DNA of 64,000 nt. It comes from Cladorhizidae sp. MBARI D1340-BT2. Taxonomy: Eukaryota > Porifera > Demospongiae > Poecilosclerida > Cladorhizidae. A program made the translations under genes and the position numbers. The notes under the pieces were generated by a model that was given only the letters and a program-made list of their open reading frames with translations, had not been told where the DNA came from and did no database searches. Numbering within the stretch: position 1 is the stretch's first letter; each line of letters opens with the position of its first letter. The stretch lies in the NCBI GenBank assembly GCA_028752905.1, contig JAQNBH010000004.1, forward strand, positions 29,967,751 through 30,031,750. The letters are read 5' to 3'. Shown here in pieces: positions 11,283 to 21,201 of this stretch.

Positions 11283-13290
11283 ACTCTCTTGTGCAGTTCG
11301 AACCCATAGTTCAGGCAAATCTTTCAGCAGCATTGCAGCATAGTACACACATATAACAATGATATCTGTATCATTTGCATGCACTCGGTCCACCTTCTCA
11401 TTCTGGACACTGTACACAGAATCCTAGTATCAGCCTCTTGTTGAGTGAACTCCAAAGCAGTCACATCAGTGACAGTACCCTCTGTAAGCAGTACACTCTT
11501 TGTTTCTCCACCACCCAGGTACAATTGGGTCGAACCTGTGGTTGGAGCAAGCTGCTCCTCCTGGCACCATATCTCACACAGGAAGCTCAGAAGTCCAGCT
11601 TTGTTGGCAGACACAGAGAAGAACTCCTGCGACTGATCACTGATTTCAAATTGCCTTTGTGGTCGTGACTGGGTGTACCTATGCTGCCGCTCTGAAGACT
11701 TCAGGCTCAGTAAGTTGAACCTGTCACAGCAGAAGTGCCGTGCCATCAGGTACATCTTTCAGAAGATTGTTTCTGTAGTGCCCTGCAATAGCTCCAAATG
11801 TTTCATCTCTGTGGAAGGACCAGTGACCAACAGCATGCATAGCATCTACTATGACTGCTTCTGTAGTGAGTAGATCAGGAGCAGTGTTCACTTGGTGTCC
11901 TCCTTCAAGACTTTAACTAGACTGGCCTTTGTTCCTGCAGCTCTCATGGTTCCATCTTCATTGAACAGTGATGCCCATGACGATGTCTTGCTGCATTCAT
12001 GAGTGCCGATGAAGTTGAATATGTCAACTTCACCCCTACTAGCAACGATTTGTATCATTTGCAGGAGGGCTGAAACTTCATCACTTTTCCCTGGGCCTGC
12101 AGATTGGTATTTTGACTTCTTGGTCTTATCATTCTGGATGTAGAATGTCTTAAGTCTCACAATGGTTGTCTTTTTCTGGTTCCCTGATATGGAATCAGAT
12201 AGTGCCCTTAGGCCCATTTCCTTCACATTGATGAAGTGATCCTTCACAGCTAGCTTGGCACACTGTCCAGTTGTTATCTTGATCTGGCTTGTGGTTGTTG
12301 CAGATGGATTGGTCTCCACGGCTGCCATCACTTTCACAATCATCTCTGAATCCCTTGCCTCATGCATTGGACCCGACTCGTGGTGTGCATTGGAAGAGTT
12401 GAGATGCAACATGTGACTTCAGTTCTGCAGACACTGCTGCAGTAACTGGCTTTGTGTACACCCATTTGGTTCGAGCATCAATGTTGAGAGTGATTCCATC
12501 TAGGCCACTCTTCTCCTTGGCATCTGCATTGTAGGTCTGCTCTAAAAGCATGTCAGGAGAGACTCCGCTGTGATTACCATCTGCTCTTCATCCAATGAAT
12601 GCTCCATTCAACATTGCCTTGTGTACCGGTCTTGGGCAGCTTCTTCATCTCAGACAAGTACAGAGGCAGGGACTGTTGACCATACTTGTAGTCCGCAGAT
12701 GCTGTGAGGTAGGGAAGCATTCTTGGTGACTCACACTGATGCCCCAACCAGTTGCCTTCATGTTGGTAGTAAATGAATCTGACTGTGGAGTATGTCTGAC
12801 ATTTCCAGAACATTCGACCAGAACACCGCTGGATGCTGGAAAATCTGCTAGAGAATTCTGGAATTCCAGCATCTGCTCTTGAAGAGCAATGAGCTGAGGG
12901 AGGCATGTTTGGATGGATTCCAGCTGCTCACTCACATCGACGGTGTTATCCAGCTGTGTCTTCAAGACATTTTCAATGGTGTATTGGTACTCTCTCTGGA
13001 CAGCTGTCCAGGTTTCAAATGCTTGCCAGTACAACTGCCACACTGCCTTGCTGAGGATTCTGATGGCATGCATGGATTGGTAGTAGTCTGCTTTCTCCCC
13101 AAACATCTTCTTCGCTGTTCCCTCGCAGCATAGGCCGGCTGACACAATGAGATCCTCTGCACCAGAGTCTCTCATTATTCATGTACTACAAATGGCCTTC
13201 ATGTAGTTGTGGGCCTGATTAAAGCCTCCCAGAAGCAGGATGACATTGGAAAACTCTTCTCTGTGGTTGTCCTTGATGGTCAGTGCGAGT
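11283..13290 (-). pseudogene. CXC-domain repeat protein, 5' and central part (copy 1)
   Basis: The minus-strand match starts near 13290 with EEFSNVILLLGGFNQAHNYM and continues through MRDSGAEDLIVSAGLCCEG and EKADYYQSMHAIRILSKAVW (13175-12960). After frame changes a central region follows (12412-11888, VKMAAVETNPSATTTSQIK type). Then comes a segment with SVSANKAGLLSFLCEIWCQEE, LYLGGGETKSVLLTEG and FTQQEADTRIL, and after another frameshift HANDTDIIVICVYYAAML and LPELWVRTAQE at the gypsy junction. The EADTR and NDTD blocks resemble the acidic clusters of PIN/FEN1-like nucleases; this is inference. Several frameshifts and stops are present. A GTAAGT...CAG sequence at about 13336-13290 could be a short intron before the first recognised block. 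Confidence 0.65.
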
Positions 13291-13615
13291 GCTGCTACTA
13301 CCGCTAGCACTAGCTGGCTTAATTAATGTACTTACCTAAACCAATGGTCAAGTCCAGCTCTAGGCACAGTCACCTGCCAATTTTTCCCAGTATATGAGCT
13401 AAACAAATACCATGTGGTGGTGGGCTTTAATTCACCATGTAGGAATGCTAGAGTGCCTTGACTATTAGTATATAGGTACAAAGGTTAATGTCGCTACTGT
13501 AGTCAGTTGGTACAAGTTGACTTTGGGGTTGCTAGAACTAAATTCCATTCATGGGACAATGATAAACCACAATGACTGATCATGCCAAAAGTGTGATATT
13601 CATGTACAAGGGTTA

Positions 13616-13766
13616 ATGTTGTTCAGAGGCTTCCTATGGATTTCCAGTAGCTTGTTGACAAGGTTGTCCATATACATTTTGTTTATAAATATATATAGAT
13701 ATGATTTTTAGCAGCCAACCTTTTACAGCATGCCATGTCTGTTAAACCTATTTCGCCCCTTGGGTA
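13616..13766 (-). repeat. Right terminal inverted repeat of the CXC element
   Basis: Reverse complement of 2652-2806, ending TGGGTA at 13766. Followed by GTC, which begins the resumed copy of repeat E. Confidence 0.8.
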
Positions 13767-15248
13767 GTCATCAAAAAGAATTTCTTATTCGAGATGGACG
13801 GAGCAATACTCTCTCACTGTGTCATGCATTAAACATTGCGTGCCTCCAAGCTATAATATTTAGCATTTTAGGTTTATTATTGTCATTGTTGCTGTTGGTG
13901 TTTATTTATTAGCATCAACACCAATTATAATAATATGCTTGTCTGTCTCTCACGACACAACATGTGCAGTGCAACACATCACATCTGTCATTAACCTGCA
14001 AGTCTGAGATAGAGCTACTACAACAGAGAGACAGGGCAGAGGAGGAATGATTTAACTAAGAGCATGTACATAGGGAATGGGAAAGAGAGAGACGATCATT
14101 ATTGTTAGACGAGGAAATAAACATCCGGGGAGAGTCTGGCCAATAGAAGGCAATGAAAGAAAAGTCTGGAGAGAACAAGAGAGAAAGGCAGAGACGAGCA
14201 AGAGCAGCATTATTGATTAATGAAGATGTTTTATAAAGGTACATTATAGTGGTAAATGTATAGAGTGAGTCACCTATTATTATTAGTGGCTTCTAGCATA
14301 GAAAAATAACCGCAGAGTCTCTGTGGGTATCAGCTACTATTATTATTTCTTTGTTAAACTCTTTCACCAATCTTGCATACCATGTTGATTGAATAGTCTA
14401 TTGCTCTTTGGAGGATCACACAGCTACATTATATATATATATATATTATATATATATACCAAAATATATACAAAAATATATACAAGTGGGTATACATGTG
14501 TGATTGGTACCTTACTATAATGTATAACCCACAGGGTCATCTATACTTTATTTGTTCCAGAGTCATACACTTGAAGTAAACAGGAGCAGGTTAAAACTAC
14601 CGAGTATAAACCATTCCTTCACTGTCTTCTTTCCCTCTCCAGCCACTGTACTTGTGCCTGATGGCCTCATATTTTGCTTCATGGATGGGTTCTTGGTACT
14701 TCTCCACCTCACATGCTTGAACCTCAAAGGAAACTCATGCAAGAAGTTTGGGGGGAATTGTTGGTTGCATATCTGTAGCTCAGTCTTGATTAGGGCAGTT
14801 ACGATATTGACCACTCTTAGACAGATTTCTCACAATTCCCCCCCCTTAAAAACACCATTGATTAGAGAGCCTAAGGTAACCTGCAAATATCGCATCATTA
14901 TATAAAAATACTACCTGAAAGACTATAATTTCACCAATCATTATTAGAGCTATTTGTTTGTGTTGGTTCTAGTTATGGAATCAAATGGTATGGTATAAAT
15001 ATCAAATCATATTATGTTAAGTGATATGCAAATGTAAGCAATAGTCCAGGAATGCTAGGGACTTTCCTGCAGTAGGAAATTTCCAGGAGTCTTAGGGTTG
15101 TCCATATGTGCTTTGAACTGTCTAGGAATGTGACAGCTGTTCAAAAGTTCTATAGACTGTCGGGGAATGTTAGGAATTGTCCTGGAGTGATGGCATGTGC
15201 CAGGGACTGTCTTGGATTACCAGGGACTGTCCGGGACTGCTGGGATCC

Positions 15249-15282
<34 letters not shown>

Positions 15283-15598
15283 ATTGTACGCACACCCAGA
15301 AATATATGTGTATTCTATAAAAGTCACGGAGAAGACTCGTGGTGAGAGCTTCAGAACTCTTATCATGGAGAGCTGCAGAAAGGGGAGGGAGTGGGACAAT
15401 GGAAATGTATGGCAGAGTTACGGGGGGTTGGTGGGTAAAGGAAGGTATGGGGGGCATCGGTTGGGTAAGGAAAGGATGAAGTAGGATAAGTAGGGGCGGT
15501 TGCTGCAATAGTAGTACAGTTTTACTCCCATGCTACTGCAGCAAGCTCTAAATGTTCCAGTGGTAGGATAGCATTCTCTAACCATCCACGTGCTATAG
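13767..15598 (-). repeat. Repeat E, copy 1, right part
   Basis: Matches the reverse complement of 21202-23028 over its whole length (about 1830 bases), with many substitutions and small indels. Shared landmarks are the AAAAAGAATTTCTTATTCGAG stretch at the start, TA-dinucleotide runs near 14430 and 15250, a field of degenerate AGGGACTGTC/AGGAATGT units at 15040-15240, and a terminal GCATTCTCTAACCAT block ending GTGCTATAG. The minus-strand stretch near 14720-14600 has a short coding-like run (KYQEPIHEAKYEAIRHKYSG), but no full gene is evident. Confidence 0.75.
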
Positions 15599-18500
15599 TA
15601 GCACAGCACATCTAACAGTGCCCATACTACTAATAATATATTACCATTGACAAGAAATGCTGCAAAAACAAGCCAAAATAGGAATGGGGTGTAATAGAAA
15701 CCAAATTACTCATTTAAAACTACTTTAAATGTTAATTGTCAAGCCCTGAATAAAATATTTAGAATACATATATATATATACTTGGAATCACTTCACTTCT
15801 TCCAGTCGACATATGCTCTTGACATATGCTCTTGAAAGTATGTAGTCCTAATTTTTTCAATGATACCTAAAGTTTGTACCCATTACTATAACACCATGGT
15901 TAAGGTGTGTGTGTGTGTTTGTGTAGACATAATTATATATACACTGTATATATATTTGGAGGAGTTTTTTCTGTTGCTTTCATGGACATCTCCAATACAC
16001 ACGAATTGCAAATATATATCATGTTATTCATCTATTTATTGAAAAAATATATTTTGGATTGACCTATTAAAAATTTATACCACAACCACTTAGATGACCC
16101 CTTACCATTTAGAATTATACAATAATTATGTTTCAAGTGGTAAGGTTCTTACTGGTTGTCTCCATTTCTGAATAATCTTTCAAAGCTTCTCTTCATCTTT
16201 TCCAGAGAAATAGAAACAAGTGCTGCACACTTCTGATACACAGCCCACATACTTGCCACACATCTTTCCTCTTCTCACTCTATACAAGCCTAACATATGG
16301 AATGGTCCAGACAATTTATGACTACACCTACCCAACGCTTCTCAATAGTTGAGGTGTAATATCACCAATTAGTTTTATAGCTATCCTATATTAAAAGATA
16401 ATTTGATGACTAGTGTGAATAAAAGCAAATAATCCGACAAGTCCTCATGCGTAGTATAAATCTCAAGCAAGATCTGAATTTGCTCCATGTTACAAAGTTT
16501 TTAAAAGAATCTCTCTACACAAGTTGTTGTAATATACCTGAGCACCTGTGGAAGTGTTCCTTAAAATGATGTACAGATTATAAAATAGTAATGTCTCATT
16601 ATTCATTTAATAGTCTCAAGTTTCTTAATCCAGACCACAAACACAAGTAACCAAATTCCAAATAGTATTTTTAAAGCACTTAAAGAGATCTAATATTTTA
16701 CGTTATAATAGTTAGGGGGGTAACATACAACTTATGAATGCTTGAAAATTTACCATTCATTTTACTAACCGAGAATGTTTTTTTCCTTCCAATAAATTAT
16801 TTTTATTTACATATGCATATATTTGTTTAACGCTGAAAGAAGCAGTGGCAATTGATGAGGCATGATTGTCCACCATTTATTCTTTATTCTTCAACCGTCT
16901 TCCCCAACCAGTGATCACTTTCACAGCTCAAAGTGATCAACTCTGCTCTCCTCACACCATACAATCTACTTTCTTAAGGTCAATAAACAGAATTTCATTT
17001 CTACATTGATCTAGTCTTATGTAAAACGTTATCGTAAAAATGGTCCTGTCCAAATTGTAAGTATTAAATTACGAGATTTCATTTTAAGCTTGTATTGCGT
17101 TCTCTGCAAAGAAGGTTACCAACTATGCAACTAGAGGTGTATCGAGTACTACTCTTATTATCAACTCCAATAATGAAGAACATTATACCCATTCTGTGGC
17201 AGACTTCAAACACTTTGATAAGGTGGGAGCACACTCACTCAGTTTACCTTCTCAAGCCTGAGTCAAAAACAGTCTAACCTTCCAATCAATTTCCTTCAAC
17301 ATTGATAGGAATTAAGAAACGATCAATTAATCCTGAGTGGTTTATATCCTACAATAAGCTTGAGTATTAATATCTGCCTTTGGTCATTATTTTATTGTGC
17401 TTGATCATAGAGCTGAAGAAACACTTGTTTTAGATATTGAAAGTATGCAACTGGTAAAGAACTGATAAAATCTTTGACACATATATACTTATGCAACGAG
17501 TGCTTGGCACACATATAACTATCAGTAATGAATGTTGAACATTAATTGCTAATGCTTTAGATTCTAAGGAACAAGATCTTTCAAGTGTGATTTGAGTAAT
17601 CCTTCGAGGGCTCTCCTCAAATCATTAATTGTGGATCATTAAATACAAACATTTTATCACCTTAAAGCTATTATGTCATAAAGCAAGTCCTTGACTATAA
17701 ATATTCAAACTATGCTATTGTTCACTATTTAGCACTCCTTGGGTTGTTATCAGTGAAATAACTATACAAGCCGGAATGTGGGTCCTTGCTTCTTATAGCT
17801 AACATATAAAGAATGCCCACATATGTGATACGATCTGAGAAAAGGGCCCACTTCGGCAAAAAATATATATCGGCGTTATTGTCATGAGGTTAAAGTTCAA
17901 GGATAGCTAAGTAGAATGGTACTGGAATTGTGCCTTGATCTAATGCCGTTATACACAGTTTTGCTTCCATTCTTCACTACACTAGAAAACGCGTCTAGAA
18001 ATTTCCATTATACGCGAATCCGCACGGATTGATGACGTCACGTTTTTAATCATAAGACGACCCGTACCAGAAGTAGTTTTTGGCAAGAGTATCTTTGTGA
18101 TCTAGGCAACGCTATAGATTCACCTATAACTTAAGCATTATAATGAAAACTTTTTCACTAATCAAAAGCTAGTCTTGCAAGGCATAACTAACCATTAAAA
18201 ACATAACCTCTCCATGTATGCAAGAAAATGCCTCTCCTGTGATGTGCGATAGTTTATTATGCACACCTGCTTATTTCAATGTACTAGGTTAGGTTATCTT
18301 TATAGAGTCATTAGCAGATATATCCATGAATGCAGGATTTTTTTGTTTCCATAGATAGCATAAAGATATTGTAAAGAGGTAGCCATTACCAAAAACTTCC
18401 ATAGAACTCACATGGTGAAATACAACTCAAGGCTGCATCTAACCCAACTCTAATAGAATTATATTTCAGTTGCTGAAATTGACAAGTATTCTTGTCATTG

Positions 18501-19359
18501 CATAAAGCAGATGACTTAAAAAGTGAGTATGCTATATGTCTGAAGGCAGCAAATGATTTAATTTACTATAAAAATGCTCTGAGAGTAAATCATAATCTGC
18601 CATCTTAACTAAAGCATAGAGAAGAGGGAAAGCCCGAGCTATAATGATGCTACTAAGGCTTTGGCCTAAATGCTAGTGGGCTAGAGAAGCAAAAAAATAT
18701 TCCATGTGTACATGATAAGACCTTCACACACCATTAAGAAGGCACCCTTAACTCTCACTGTTACTATATATATTGCACGAGTTCACATATTTGCACTTTT
18801 TTTAATTTCAGCCCTAAAAAAAGATGTTTAATAAACAATGAATTTCTTCATTGCGATAAATTATGTCTAAACGAGGTCAATCATGAGGTCAATCATGACA
18901 TTCAAAATTTATCTGCAGTGACCCAAAATGGCTATGATAAAAGTAGAGATTTCTGTATATTTTGTAGAATGGAATAATCTATAGTGGAGAAACTTGACCA
19001 GCTTTCAGTATGTATGGTGCAGGTTAACTGTAACAGAGGTAGCTACTGTTTTAAATGAACACATAATTGTATCATACCATAGGTGTGTGAATTGTTAAAG
19101 CCATAGTGGTGCTTGCAGCTGGCTTTGTAGCATGGCATTTCTTCACATGAAAGCAATATTGGCCACCAATGACTGCATGTATTATCATTTATTAAAAGGG
19201 GGGCAAAACCATGTAGTAGTAGTAAGTGTTAAAAAAAACTTGTGGTTACCTCATTATAGCTCCATAGATTCTGCAAACTTCAAGATATGGAGTTTATATA
19301 TATCTCAAAAGATAGCTCTCTCTGTGTGCTCAATTTTGATATTATTTTGATATTAAAAC
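15599..19359. other. Unassigned AT-rich interval between the two E copies
   Basis: No gene or known mobile element is recognised. Points of note are a perfect 10-bp-arm hairpin at 16914-16941 (TGATCACTTT, 8-base loop, AAAGTGATCA) and a CpG-richer patch around 17985-18065 containing TGACGTCA. Reading frames here are short and show no family resemblance. Confidence 0.6.
18033..18040. promoter_or_regulatory. CRE/ATF-type palindrome TGACGTCA
   Basis: A perfect cAMP-response-element palindrome in a short CpG-rich patch (ACGCGTC at 17990, TACGCGAATCCGCACGG at about 18011) within very AT-rich surroundings. It could mark a promoter, but no adjacent exon is recognised. One 8-base site can occur by chance. 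Confidence 0.3.
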
Positions 19360-19925
19360 CAGTTTGGCACACATGGGTTGAGCTGCAGGCACAGTCAGGG
19401 AAGGCTTTCTCACCATGGTGCTTTAAATGACACCATGCACCGGACATTAACTGCTGCAAATGTCCTCTCCCGGCTCGAGCCCTCAGGTCTACTTCAGTCC
19501 GATGGAAAGAGACCTGATGGAATGTCCATCATTCCATGGTCAAGTGGTAGACTCTTGGTATGGGATGCAACCTCCAGTGACACCTTTGCCCCATCCAACC
19601 TTTTGGCTGCAGTTACTGAGGCTTGTGCAGTGGCAGCCCAGGCGGAGATTTTGAAGGGTGAGAAGTACGCCCACCTGGACTCGGCATACAAGTTTGTACA
19701 TGTGGTAGTAGAGACTTGTGGATCCTTTGGGCCTCAAGCAAAGGCATTCTTCAGGGAGTTGGGACGCGCTGCCTGAGGTCAGTGACTTATGAAGAGAACT
19801 CCCATCAACATCTTCTTCAATGGATTTTTGTGGCTATGCAGCGTGGGAATGCAGCCTCAGTAATGGGATCTTTGCCATCAGGGTTGGGGACGAGCCATTT
19901 CCCTAGTCATCACTTGAACATTTGA
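19360..19925 (+). pseudogene. C-terminal remnant of a non-LTR retrotransposon with restriction-like endonuclease (copy 2)
   Basis: The frame from about 19360 reads GTHGLSCRHSQGRLSHHG, then RLEPSGLLQSDGKRPDGM, IIPWSSGRLLVWDATSSDTF, and VVVETCGSFGPQAKAFFRELG up to a stop at 19776. The match continues in another frame (QHLLQWIFVAMQRGNAASVMG, to 19925), so one frameshift lies near 19760. The K-R-P-D and W-D acids, after a Cys/His cluster, look like the catalytic core of a PD-(D/E)XK restriction-like endonuclease as in R2/NeSL-type elements (inference). The protein end is followed within about 70 bases by an A-rich tract (19985-20045), which may be the retrotransposon tail. 5' truncated, as is usual for such elements. 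Confidence 0.7.
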
Positions 19926-20050
19926 ACTTGAGGGGAGGGGGTTCCATAAACTATATGAATAAGAGGACTAATGTTAAGCTGTTCCAAAAAAACACCCTAC
20001 CCCAGCAAAAAATAAATAAAATTTAAAAAATTAAAATAAATGAAAGCAAA

Positions 20051-20500
20051 CTATTTAAGGCAAAGTCCCCAACATAGCCAACGCTTTACCCTGCTGTATT
20101 TCAATGCTGGAGACAAAGGACTGTGACTTGGGCTCCTCCAACTGGTCCACAATGCAATTGCCAAGGTCAGCGAAAAAGGCTGCAGCTGCAAGGCGGAAAA
20201 CTCTAAATGTCTCACTGGCAAGAGGCATAATAGATAGACAGAGTCCAACTCGTCTTCTTCTGGTGCTCTGCTTCGGAGACCACACTGCCAGCTTCTACAA
20301 CCGCCGAAGCCAAACCGGATGGTGCAGAGCTGTCTGAGCATGTAACATCCCACACTAGTGACAAATAACACTTGCATGGCACCAAACTGATATGCCATCC
20401 AGCCATTTGCCATCTGAACTGAACACTTCATTGGGTTCGAGTCGAGATTGGATATTTGCAGAGTCCAAACTCCTCTTGACCACCGCATTCAGATAGGCAT
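20051..20500 (-). pseudogene. C-terminal remnant of a non-LTR retrotransposon with restriction-like endonuclease (copy 3)
   Basis: On the minus strand one frame gives CYLSLVWDVTCSDSSAPSGLA and VVEAGSVVSEAEHQKKT. A second frame gives ETFRVFRLAAAAFFADLGN, and ALAMLGTLP at the end. These are the same blocks as at 19360-19925, arranged tail to tail with that copy. The K-x-P-D-G part is present in a third frame near 20400. At least two frameshifts; inactive. Confidence 0.65.
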
Positions 20501-20641
20501 GCCTTGGATAGCGACCTTGGTTTCTATGGCAATTAAGCCCATGCGTATCCTTTGTTCACCACAATGGCACATGAATGGGGTTGAACTAGGGGTACATCCA
20601 TTCTCTCAATCCCGCTAAAATTTTTTTAAATAAATAAATAA

Positions 20642-20661
20642 TTAAATAATAATAATGATGA

Positions 20662-20693
<32 letters not shown>

Positions 20694-20776
20694 ATGATGA
20701 TGGTGATGGTGGTGGTGGTGGTGGTGGTGGTGGTGGTGGTGGTGGGGAGAAGGAGGAGGAGGAGGAGGAGGAGGAG

Positions 20777-20811
<35 letters not shown>

Positions 20812-20945
20812 CGATGATGATGATGATGATGATGATAATATTAATAATAATAATTATTATTATTATAATTATAATTCTAATTATACATGTAATTATAATT
20901 GTAATAATAATAATAATAAATTATTATTATTATTTATTATTTTAT
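20642..20945. repeat. Compound trinucleotide microsatellite
   Basis: Ordered blocks of GAT, GGT, GAG, GAC and again GAT trinucleotides (20655-20845) grade into ATA/ATT-rich sequence to about 20945. The apparent Met/Val/Arg/Thr protein is an artefact of the repeat. Confidence 0.9.
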
Positions 20946-21169
20946 TATAAAATAGATATTCTATAAAATACAAGTCAAATACAAGTCAAATACACAATAA
21001 TAAAAATAAAAATAATAATAATAATAATTATTATTATTATTATATTTATTTTTTATAAAAAAAGATTAAAATAATAACAATGTAAAGCTTTGATTTAAAG
21101 CTTTGATTTAGATCATTGTTCCTAGCCCAGGGTCCAGTGTGGACTACCCTGAGGGTGTCGAGGGCCAGT

Positions 21170-21192
21170 GGGGGGGGGGGGGGGGGGGGGGG
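21170..21192. repeat. Homopolymer run of 23 G
   Basis: An unbroken G run at the edge of repeat E copy 2. It may be expanded or affected by sequencing error. Confidence 0.9.
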
Positions 21193-21201
21193 ATAGGATG
21201 G

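Larger units (their letters stand above)
2652..13766 (-). mobile_element. Terminal-inverted-repeat element carrying a CXC-domain protein gene
   Basis: The ends are inverted copies of each other over about 150 bases. The left end reads TACTCAGGGGGGCGAAA and the right end, reverse-complemented, TACCCAAGGGGCGAAA; both continue through nearly identical sequence ending in GGAAGCCTCTGA. The element sits inside repeat E. The uninterrupted copy of E at 23029 has a single GTC at the insertion point, whereas here GTT (2649-2651) and GTC (13767-13769) flank the element, consistent with a 3-bp target duplication with one mutation. After subtracting the later gypsy insertion the element is about 3580 bp. 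Its only recognisable gene is the minus-strand CXC-protein gene; no canonical DDE transposase is visible. Whether that protein mobilises the element or is a passenger is unknown. Confidence 0.7.

Noticed and set aside
20655..20966. 103-codon Met/Val/Arg/Thr-repeat protein
   Set aside because: Artefact of the compound trinucleotide microsatellite.
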